Shown here: positions 25,546-33,775 of the stretch, piece by piece
Layout of the letters: every line of letters begins with the position of its first letter
Numbering within the stretch: the stretch's first letter is position 1
Source of the DNA: Hoeflea ulvae
GTDB lineage: Bacteria; Pseudomonadota; Alphaproteobacteria; Rhizobiales; Rhizobiaceae
Length of the DNA stretch: 64,000 nucleotides
Reading direction: 5' to 3'
Assembly (NCBI RefSeq): GCF_026619435.1
Contig: NZ_JAOVZQ010000001.1
Span: 4,719,501-4,783,500 of the forward strand
Translations under genes and position numbers: made by a program
The notes under the pieces: generated by a model
The model's input: only the letters and a program-made list of their open reading frames with translations
What the model was told of the DNA's origin: nothing
Databases searched by the model: none

Positions 25546-25921
25546 TCATCTTCTCCCTTGTGAACTATGTGCAGATGCTGCCTGCAGCTTCCGACGGTAC
25601 AGACAGTATTCATGCTTTGGGCATTCAGAGCTACCTCTAATATGACCGGCCGCTCTCGAACCGGACCAGCAACAGCTTGCTTGAGGATGGATGCATTGTC
25701 GGACATTGCAAGCCTCACCTTCAGAACCGTTTCAAATCGGCTTGTTCTCCCCGCATTCAATGGCCAACTGGGACATCATTTCCCGCTTGCCTGTCGGCTG
25801 GAAGCCCCAATTTATTACTGGTAATCCTAGGCATGTTTAATATATTATGCAAGTGCGTTGAATAAACCGAACTTGTTTGAGATGATGGACAACGCACATG
25901 CGCAGCCACAGGAGACCATCC
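25546..25921. promoter_or_regulatory. divergent control region, TAXI-TRAP operon / PuuR-like regulator
   Basis: 376 bases with a markedly A+T-rich core. On the minus strand TTGCAT (25851-25856) and TAGGAT (25824-25829) are separated by 17 bases, a plausible promoter for the TAXI operon. ATTAC-TG-GTAAT (25814-25825) overlaps its start point and TAATATATTA (25838-25847) fills its spacer; both are palindromic. On the plus strand TTGAAT (25858-25863) and GATGAT (25881-25886) with 17-base spacing could serve the regulator. The bases 25839-25853 loosely resemble the E. coli PuuR site as I remember it. Nothing is recognised in 25546-25800. Confidence 0.45.
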
Positions 25922-26518
25922 ATGACAGTCACACCGGAGCCGGAGCTGAACATCGGGCAGCGTTTGAAAGCGGTCCGGCTCGCGCAGCACCTGTCACAGC
26001 GTGAACTGGCCCGCAAATCCGGTGTAACCAATGGAATGATTTCGCAAATCGAGGGCAACAGCACCAGTCCGAGCGTCTCCTCGCTGAAGCGGATCCTCGA
26101 TGCAATTCCGATGAGCATGTCCGAGTTCTTCTCCAATGAGACACACAATGCCAGGCAGGTCTTCTTCCGCGCCGGTGAATTGCGCGAACTCAATCCCAAT
26201 GCCATCATTGCCAGGAACAGCGGCGACGTGAACCGCCTGTCCCTGCGCCAGGTCGGCAACAACCGGAATGCGTCGATACAAATGCTGTACGAGCGCTACG
26301 CCCCGGGAAGCCATACCGGCGCCGAGCTTTACACTCACAATGGCGAAGAGGCGGGAATCGTCATTTCCGGCGCCATAGAGGTGACGGTCGGCGATCAGAC
26401 TGCCACGCTCGGACCAGGCGATGCCTATCTGTTCGAAAGCCGGACACCGCATCGCTTTCACAACAGCGGCGAGGATGAATGCGTCATTGTCAGTGCCTGC
26501 ACGCCACCGTCGTTCTGA
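25922..26518 (+). CDS. XRE-cupin transcriptional regulator, PuuR-like
   Basis: 198 residues. An XRE helix-turn-helix (about 12-68: LSQRELARKSGVTNGMISQIEG) is followed by a cupin domain (about 120-195: GEEAGIVISGAIEVTV...GDAYLF...TPHRF). The ending SACTPPSF, the SMSEFF junction and domain spacing closely recall E. coli PuuR, the putrescine-responsive repressor. ATG 25922 is supported by AGGAG at proper distance. It is divergent from the TAXI-TRAP operon and upstream of the BKACE gene (33 bases), so it likely controls both. A polyamine or related amine as effector is inferred from family resemblance and from the decarboxylase/aminotransferase neighbours. Confidence 0.92.
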   Translation: MTVTPEPELNIGQRLKAVRLAQHLSQRELARKSGVTNGMISQIEGNSTSPSVSSLKRILDAIPMSMSEFFSNETHNARQVFFRAGELRELNPNAIIARNSGDVNRLSLRQVGNNRNASIQMLYERYAPGSHTGAELYTHNGEEAGIVISGAIEVTVGDQTATLGPGDAYLFESRTPHRFHNSGEDECVIVSACTPPSF

Positions 26519-26551
26519 CACATCTTCTTCCGCTTGAATTGGCCCTATGAC

Positions 26552-27346
26552 ATGACATCAAACCCGAAACACACACTCCGGCCGCTGCCGTCGGTCATGG
26601 TCGCCCCCAACGGCGCCCGGCTGAACAAGGCGGACCATCCGGCCCTGCCCGAGACTGTCGCAGAGATCACCGCCACCGCCCTGGCCTGTGCCCGCGCCGG
26701 GGCCGACGGGATCCACGCCCATGTCCGCGATCAGGACGGCAACCACACCCTGGATGCGGGGCTGTACCGCGAACTGCTTGCCGAACTGGCCCTGACCGTT
26801 CCAGCCATGCAGCACCAGATCACGACCGAAGCTGTCGGCCGCTACAGCCCCGACCAGCAGATCGATCTTGTCAGAAGCGTCCAGCCCGCGCTGGTCTCGG
26901 TGTCGCTCGCGGAGATGACATCCGATGGCTGGACCAGCCAGGTCGAGGATTTCTATCGCTGGTGCGACGACAGCGGCATCGCGGTCCAGCATATCCTCTA
27001 CTCTCCGGATGATCTCGGCGAGCTCGTCAGGCTGTGTTCGCAAGGACGCATCCCCGCCACCCGGTTGCAGATGCTCTTTGTGCTTGGCCGCTACGGACAG
27101 GGTGTTCCCAGCACGCCGGAAACCATCTGCGGCTTCCTGCAGCTGCTGCCGCAACTGGCATCAGAGCCGGATTGGGCGGTCTGCGCATTCGGGCACAGCG
27201 AGACCGCCTGCCTTCGCGCCGCCGAACGGCTCGGCGGAAAGATCCGCATCGGATTTGAGAACAACACCGTCAACGAGAACGGTAGCGTGGCCCGCGACAA
27301 TGCCGAGCGCGTCGGACAATTCATCTCCGGCCGCAGCAGTTCATAA
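26552..27346 (+). CDS. BKACE (DUF849) beta-keto acid cleavage enzyme
   Basis: 264 residues, TIM-barrel BKACE family: zinc-binding His55 and His57 in GIHAHVRD, and a conserved glutamate in RIGFENN near 235-240. Family enzymes condense a beta-keto acid with acetyl-CoA and cleave it; the founding member acts on 3-keto-5-aminohexanoate in lysine fermentation. The ATG at 26552 follows the regulator by 33 bases; a TTG at 26534 is an alternative. Slightly shorter than typical (about 270-310). Linkage to the PuuR-like regulator suggests a beta-keto acid derived from a diamine or amino acid. Confidence 0.9.
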   Translation: MTSNPKHTLRPLPSVMVAPNGARLNKADHPALPETVAEITATALACARAGADGIHAHVRDQDGNHTLDAGLYRELLAELALTVPAMQHQITTEAVGRYSPDQQIDLVRSVQPALVSVSLAEMTSDGWTSQVEDFYRWCDDSGIAVQHILYSPDDLGELVRLCSQGRIPATRLQMLFVLGRYGQGVPSTPETICGFLQLLPQLASEPDWAVCAFGHSETACLRAAERLGGKIRIGFENNTVNENGSVARDNAERVGQFISGRSSS

Positions 27347-27391
27347 CGGCGCAGGACAATCGGGATTGCCGCTCTTGTTGCCTCTAAGGAC

Positions 27392-27417
27392 CATGGGCCG
27401 CAGCGTTTCAGCCCATG
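27392..27417 (-). terminator. candidate hairpin between convergent BKACE and DUF2478 genes
   Basis: CATGGGC (27392-27398) pairs with GCCCATG (27411-27417), which includes the last codons of the DUF2478 gene. The stem is short and no T-run is obvious, so this is weak. Confidence 0.3.
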
Positions 27418-27983
27418 ACAGCCGGACTTGCCGCAGCAGTCGCCTCCACTGCCGGGCGAAGCGCTGACCGGCTCCAGTCCAGAACGATTTCCGGACTGGG
27501 CGGCAGGGAAACGGCGCAATTGCCGGAAAAATCCTCCCAGGCATGCAAATAGGTCCGCTTGACCGAGGTGAGCACCGGAATGCCGAGCAGGAAGGCCTTT
27601 TCCAGAACGCTGCGGAACCCCTGCCCCTCGGATTCGCCCTTGCCGAACCGGTTGAGCACCAGCAGGTCAGGCCTGGTGTCGAGCGACGCCACGAACGGCC
27701 CGGCAATCTCGGCAATGGCCCGGGGATCGAGCCGGCATCCACGCGACTCCCTGCCCAGCGGTTGCGAGATGCAAAAGCGGCGGCCACCGACAATTTCCTC
27801 GAGCAGCATTTCTGCATGGCCGGAGAGATCCCGGCAGCCCTGCCGCTGAATGAATCCGGCGACACTGCGGCCCTCCTTCTGCAGGGTCCGCACCACGCTT
27901 TCAAGCAGGTCGTCGGTGGCCGTATCATCGGCAATCCGGATGGCGGCGAGCCGCGGGAGGATGGGCGGGCTCATGTCATTCAT
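27408..27983 (-). CDS. DUF2478 family protein
   Basis: About 191 residues matching the DUF2478 family, an NTPase-like domain often found beside molybdenum or nitrate-reduction genes. Visible landmarks are VAGFIQRQGCRD (about 42-53) and LLVLNRFGKGESEGQG (about 107-122). The function is not established. ATG 27983 (GGAG upstream) overlaps the end of the carbonic anhydrase gene; ATG 27974 is an alternative. It is probably co-transcribed with carbonic anhydrase, and the nearby molybdenum-dependent nitrate reductase genes fit the family's usual context. Confidence 0.8.
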   Translation of the reverse strand: MNDMSPPILPRLAAIRIADDTATDDLLESVVRTLQKEGRSVAGFIQRQGCRDLSGHAEMLLEEIVGGRRFCISQPLGRESRGCRLDPRAIAEIAGPFVASLDTRPDLLVLNRFGKGESEGQGFRSVLEKAFLLGIPVLTSVKRTYLHAWEDFSGNCAVSLPPSPEIVLDWSRSALRPAVEATAAASPAVMG

Positions 27984-28626
27984 CCTTCTGCTCCACTGCC
28001 GCTGCCCGGATCTCGTCGCAGCCGAAACCGGCATCGCCGGTGCCGCAACCGCAATCAAGATCGCGGAGCAGCCCATCCTTCAGGCCGTAGACCCAGCCGT
28101 GGATCGCCAGCGCTTTGCCCCGCTTCCAGGCCGAACGCAGGATCGGCGTGCGCGACAGGCTCTCGACCTGTGCCTTGATGGAGAGTTCGCACAGCAGATT
28201 GTGCCGCATCTCCGGGTCTGCGATCGCAGCCAGTTCGCCGGCATGCAGGTCAGCCACGTCGCGCACCGGCTGAAGCCAGTGATCGATGATGCCGTGACGA
28301 TCGCCATCCACAGCCGCCCTGATGCCGCCGCAGCCATAATGGCCGCAGACAATGATGTGCTTTATCTCCAGGGTCTCGACCGCAAATTCGAGAACCGACA
28401 AGAGGTTGAGATCGCCCCGATGCACCAGATTGGCGACATTGCGATGCACGAAGACCTCGCCCGGCTCAAGCCCGGTGATGACATTTGCCGGAACCCGGCT
28501 GTCCGAACAGCCGATCCAGAGATATTCGGGACTTTGCAGGGCGGAAAGCCGGTTGAAATAGTCCGGATCCTCCTGCCGTTTTGCCGTTGCCCAGCGGACA
28601 TTGTGATCAAACAGGTCGGACAGCAT
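27976..28626 (-). CDS. beta-class carbonic anhydrase
   Basis: 216 residues with the beta-carbonic anhydrase zinc site: Cys40, the Asp42-Arg44 dyad (GCSDSRVP), His96 and Cys99 (CGHYGCGG). It interconverts CO2 and bicarbonate in the cytosol. The C-terminus is Cys/Gly-rich (DLDCGCGTGDAGFGCDE), unusual in the family and of unknown use. The gene is divergent from a Crp/Fnr-type regulator, with an FNR-like box about 100 bases upstream of its start, so expression under low oxygen or nitrate is plausible. Confidence 0.95.
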   Translation of the reverse strand: MLSDLFDHNVRWATAKRQEDPDYFNRLSALQSPEYLWIGCSDSRVPANVITGLEPGEVFVHRNVANLVHRGDLNLLSVLEFAVETLEIKHIIVCGHYGCGGIRAAVDGDRHGIIDHWLQPVRDVADLHAGELAAIADPEMRHNLLCELSIKAQVESLSRTPILRSAWKRGKALAIHGWVYGLKDGLLRDLDCGCGTGDAGFGCDEIRAAAVEQKDE

Positions 28627-28718
28627 TCACATCTCCCTGCGGCAGCCGTTCCCATGCGCGTCCGTGCCGGGCTCTGCCTGCCCGCTATTCACCTAACGGC
28701 AGATCCGGGCCGGCGCCT

Positions 28719-28732
28719 TTGATCTGGGTCAA
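28719..28732. promoter_or_regulatory. FNR/DNR-type box between carbonic anhydrase and Crp/Fnr genes
   Basis: TTGAT-CTGG-GTCAA matches the FNR/DNR consensus TTGAT-N4-RTCAA. It is centred about 100 bases upstream of the carbonic anhydrase start and about 149 upstream of the Crp/Fnr start, so it could regulate either. Confidence 0.65.
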
Positions 28733-28874
28733 TCATGATGGCGCCAATCCGCGATACAAGGCTGGTGTCGTTAATCCGTGACTGGAACCTGTCCGATATC
28801 AAGGCGGTCTGCTGCGAGCTGATCGCCGGTTGCCGGTCCGGTCAAATCCACGCACGAAAGAGATCAAGGGACTC

Positions 28875-29576
28875 ATGCGCCCCTCCGATTTACCCCAGGT
28901 CCGCGCCTTGCGCCTTTTTGAAAGCATGAGCGACCCGAGCTTTGCGGCGTTGATGCAGGCCTCCTATCTGCAGACATTTCCCGCCCAGCTGGATCTCATC
29001 CATGAAGGCGAATCCGCCGACTTCCTCTATGTCGTCATCGAAGGCTGCGTGGAGCTTTATGCGAGGTCCAACGGCCGCGAGGCGACGATGGCGATGGCGC
29101 ATCCTGTCACCACCTTCATCCTTGCCGCTGTGCTCAGGGATGCCGTCTATCTGATGTCGGCGCGCACCTGCACCCGGTCCAAACTGTTGCTGATTCCGGC
29201 CCAGAATGTCCGCGAGGCGTTGGAAGGCGATGACGGATTTGCCCGCGCAATCATCCAGGAACTTGCCGGCTGCTATCGTGGCGTGGTCAAGGAATACAAG
29301 AGTCTGAAGCTCAGAACATCGGTCGAGCAACTGGCCAACCGCCTGTTGCGCTACCGCAAGGAGCGCGGCGATGCCGACGGCGCCTTCGAACTCCCCTATG
29401 ACAAGAAGACGCTGGCCTCGCTGCTCGGCATGACGCCGGAAAACCTGTCGCGCTCCTTCAACACGCTCAAACCCTATGGTGTCGAGGTCAACGGCTCGCA
29501 GGTCAGGCTGACCGACGTCAAGGCGCTCGAAATCCTGGCAAAGCCGAACACGCTGATCGATGAACGGGCAAATTGA
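28875..29576 (+). CDS. Crp/Fnr family transcriptional regulator (NarR/DNR-like)
   Basis: 233 residues: cyclic-nucleotide-binding-like beta-roll (about 12-125), dimer helix (about 126-148) and a C-terminal winged helix with recognition helix TPENLSRSF. The Glu189-x-x-Ser192-Arg193 pattern is the FNR-type DNA-contact set that reads TTGAT. There is no N-terminal cysteine cluster, so it is not an iron-sulfur Fnr; it resembles NarR/DNR-type sensors of nitrate/nitrite or nitric oxide. ATG 28875 has AAGGGA upstream. FNR/DNR-like boxes near its own promoter, narK and the N-ATPase make it the likely local regulator of anaerobic nitrate genes. Confidence 0.92.
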   Translation: MRPSDLPQVRALRLFESMSDPSFAALMQASYLQTFPAQLDLIHEGESADFLYVVIEGCVELYARSNGREATMAMAHPVTTFILAAVLRDAVYLMSARTCTRSKLLLIPAQNVREALEGDDGFARAIIQELAGCYRGVVKEYKSLKLRTSVEQLANRLLRYRKERGDADGAFELPYDKKTLASLLGMTPENLSRSFNTLKPYGVEVNGSQVRLTDVKALEILAKPNTLIDERAN

Positions 29577-29588
29577 TATCTGCTCGGC

Positions 29589-29981
29589 CTAGCGATGGCG
29601 CAAGGCGCCCCAGGCCAGCACGGAGATGATGAGCCAGACGCCCGTCCGCAACACCATGGCGCCGACGGTTCGCATTTCGTATGGACCTCCGCGCTGCACA
29701 TGCAGGGCGAATGCCGCGAACACCAGCACCGTCGCAATCACGATGGCGAGCGACAGCCACAGTGCCCAGCGGTGCCGGAACAGAAGGCCTCCCCCCGCAG
29801 CGACATAGGCAAAGCCGGCAGCAAAATTGAACCACAGCACGAAAGGAACCGCATTACCAACAGCCGCGCGCGCCGCGGCATCTCCGAAAAGGGCGTTTCC
29901 ACCCGACACGATGGTCAGCAGGCCAAATACCATGCCGACCACAGCAGCCGCCTTGAGGCTCCATCCGGAGTGATGTGTCAT
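29589..29981 (-). CDS. small four-TM membrane protein of unknown function
   Basis: 130 residues with four hydrophobic segments (about 10-28, 42-64, 70-92 and 104-124). I do not recognise a family. The start at 29981 has GAGGAG immediately upstream. It follows the PPIase gene by 47 bases on the same strand and is convergent with the Crp/Fnr gene, so it may be the last gene of the nar operon. Confidence 0.8.
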   Translation of the reverse strand: MTHHSGWSLKAAAVVGMVFGLLTIVSGGNALFGDAAARAAVGNAVPFVLWFNFAAGFAYVAAGGGLLFRHRWALWLSLAIVIATVLVFAAFALHVQRGGPYEMRTVGAMVLRTGVWLIISVLAWGALRHR

Positions 29982-30028
29982 GCTCCTCGCCCACCCCTGC
30001 CCGTACGCGCAATTCAGGACATCACCAC

Positions 30029-30826
30029 TCAGGCGGCGATCAGATTGATTCCGGTAACTTCGGCGTCGCGCGCCAGCCTGGCGACAAAATCACGGCCTGC
30101 CTTCGCCCAGGCTGCTTTTTCAAGCATCTCGGCAATGCGCGGCGCCACGGCCTCGAACGGCAGCACCGCGCCCTGCGCGCGGGCGTCGAGCCGGATGATA
30201 TGCAGCCCATAGCGGGTCCCGACCGGTTCCGGGGTCAGGCTGCCTTCGTCAAGCGCATCCAGCGCGGCCTCGAATTCCGGCACGGTGTCGCCGCTGATCA
30301 ACTGGCCGAGCCGTCCGCCATTGTCGCGGGAGGAGCAGGCGCTGTGCTCGCGCGCCAGATTGTCAAAACCGCGCGGATCCCGTTGCAGTTCGGTCAGCAC
30401 GGCACTTGCACCGGCCTTTGCCTTGGCCAATGCAACGACATCGCCCGGCTTGACCGGAAACAGGATATGGGCGGCTTCATAAAGGGTCGGCGCCCGCCAG
30501 CGGTCCGGGGCTGCGTCATAGGCGGAGCGGATGCTGGCCGGATCCGGTTCGACCGGGTCGAGGGCGGCATCGAGCACCTGCCGGACCAGCGCCTCCTCGT
30601 CGGTCTCGACCTGGCCTTCGGCCACTTCTTGCGGATCGGGAACCAGTCCCAGGCGTTTGGCCTCCTGCAGCACAAGCGTACGGATGGCCAGCGCGCGGGC
30701 CGCTGCCATCCAGGCTGCTCCCGGCTTGGATCTGGGGGCCGGATGGTTCTGCGCCTCCGAAGCGATCAGCGCTGCCGAAATCGTCTCACCATTGACGGCA
30801 ATATCAGACATAAGAGAAGGTTTCAT
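30029..30826 (-). CDS. parvulin-type peptidylprolyl isomerase (PpiC/SurA-like)
   Basis: 265 residues. The parvulin domain lies at about 115-215: AAHILFPVKPGD, then FDNLAREHSACSSRDNGGRLGQLISGDTVPEFEAAL and TRYGLHIIRLDA, all typical of rotamases. There is no signal peptide, so it acts in the cytosol, like NifM. ATG 30826 (GGAG upstream) overlaps nothing and follows the narI stop by five bases; a GTG at 30835 is less likely. Its position after narI suggests help in folding or maturation of the nitrate reductase, as seen for PPIase genes in other nar operons. Confidence 0.9.
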   Translation of the reverse strand: MKPSLMSDIAVNGETISAALIASEAQNHPAPRSKPGAAWMAAARALAIRTLVLQEAKRLGLVPDPQEVAEGQVETDEEALVRQVLDAALDPVEPDPASIRSAYDAAPDRWRAPTLYEAAHILFPVKPGDVVALAKAKAGASAVLTELQRDPRGFDNLAREHSACSSRDNGGRLGQLISGDTVPEFEAALDALDEGSLTPEPVGTRYGLHIIRLDARAQGAVLPFEAVAPRIAEMLEKAAWAKAGRDFVARLARDAEVTGINLIAA

Positions 30827-30831
30827 GGCTT

Positions 30832-31530
30832 TCACTCCGCCGGTTGTTTCGCAATGCGCTTTCTAGTGCGCACGATCTGGTATCCGGGCCGCCAGAGATA
30901 GCGCACCGGGGCCGAGAACATGTGCACAAGCCGTGTGAACGGGAAGAGCAGGAAGATGGTCAGCCCCAGCGTGATGTGCAGCTTGAAGATCAGGCTGGTG
31001 TCGGCGATCAGCTCTGCCGCCCCGCCCCGGAAGGTCAGGATGCGCTGGGCCCAGCCCATGAACTTGGTCATCTCGTGGCCGTCGAGATGCTGCAGCGACA
31101 CGAAGATCGTGCCGAGCCCCAGCACCAGTTGCAGCATCAAAAGCACCAATATGCCGGTATCGGCAAAGGTCGAACTGGCGGCAACCCGCGGATCGTTGAG
31201 CCGCCGCAGCAGAAGGATGGTACCACCAACCAGCGCCATCACACCGGCAACGCCACCGGCGGCAACAGCGAGAATCTGCTTGGCGCCATGGCTGATGCCA
31301 AGCGCATCGAAGATGGCAATCGGCGTCAGCAGGCCGACGATATGCCCGCCCAGGATGATCAGAACACCGACATGGAAAAGAACCGATCCGATGATGAAAT
31401 GCTTTCGCCGCAACAGTTGCGACGAGCCGGATTTCCAGGTGAACGGATCACGCTCATAGCGGGCGATCGAGCCGATGATCAACACCGTGATCGCGATATA
31501 GGGATAAATGCCGAACAGGAAAGTGTTCAT
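30832..31530 (-). CDS. narI: respiratory nitrate reductase gamma subunit NarI
   Basis: 232 residues, five membrane helices. Candidate haem-b ligands are His53 and His63 in FHVGVLIILGGHIVG and two histidines in the late segment KLHITLG...RLVHMFS. NarI takes electrons from quinol at the inner membrane and passes them to NarH. Length and order after narJ (11 bases) match standard nar operons. Confidence 0.96.
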   Translation of the reverse strand: MNTFLFGIYPYIAITVLIIGSIARYERDPFTWKSGSSQLLRRKHFIIGSVLFHVGVLIILGGHIVGLLTPIAIFDALGISHGAKQILAVAAGGVAGVMALVGGTILLLRRLNDPRVAASSTFADTGILVLLMLQLVLGLGTIFVSLQHLDGHEMTKFMGWAQRILTFRGGAAELIADTSLIFKLHITLGLTIFLLFPFTRLVHMFSAPVRYLWRPGYQIVRTRKRIAKQPAE

Positions 31531-31541
31531 ACCGGCCTCCG

Positions 31542-32254
31542 TCAGTTGGCCGCCCCGGCGCGAGCCGGTGACGTGATCGGTTTTTGGGGAGCTTCCATCT
31601 TGGCGAGGATGTCACGCGAGATCGGACAGCCCGCATTGGGATCGGGCGCGAATGTTACCTGCGCCTCCTCCCAGACCGCATCAAGGGCTGACAGATCCTC
31701 CGGATCGTCGTCGTTTTCCGCGAGCAGCGCCGCAGCCACCTCGGAATCATTGGCCGCCTGGCCAAGATCGGCAAGTGCCGCCAGAACCGCCGCATAGGGC
31801 GTCTCGCGCCGGGTCAGCCGCTCGGCCAGAACGGCGAGGATCGGTCCCGCATCGGCCAGAAGGCCAAGCGCATCCGCCAGTGATCGTGTCGAAAGAAACT
31901 CCAGCAGCACAGGCAGATGGTCGGGCAGTTCCGGCCCGACCAGATCGAAACCGCCGGCGCGATAGGTTTCCAGAAGATCCACCATCGCCCCTCCCCGGTC
32001 GCGGCTTTCGCCGTGAATGTGCTCGAACAGGTTCAGCGACAAGGTTCGCGAGCGGTCGAAAAGCAGGACATAGCCTTCCTGAAGGTCGAAAATGTCGGCA
32101 GTTTCCATGCGGTCGAGCAAGGGCTGCAGTGCACCGATCTGCGTCGCGGTCAGCACGGCCTCGTCAGCCAGAACCACCCGGATCTCGGGAATGGCGGCCT
32201 GCAGATCATCCGACGGATAACACAGTAGCGCCGACAGCGCGTTGAACGAGCGGC

Positions 32255-32258
<4 letters not shown>
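31542..32258 (-). CDS. narJ: nitrate reductase molybdenum cofactor assembly chaperone NarJ
   Basis: 238 residues, NarJ/TorD-like all-helical chaperone. It contains LLCYPSDDLQ near the start and LFEHIHGESRDRG (about 77-89), the conserved NarJ signature. It should bind NarG until the molybdenum cofactor and iron-sulfur cluster are inserted. The start overlaps the narH stop by four bases (ATGA). Confidence 0.95.
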
Positions 32259-33771
<1,513 letters not shown>

Positions 33772-33775
<4 letters not shown>

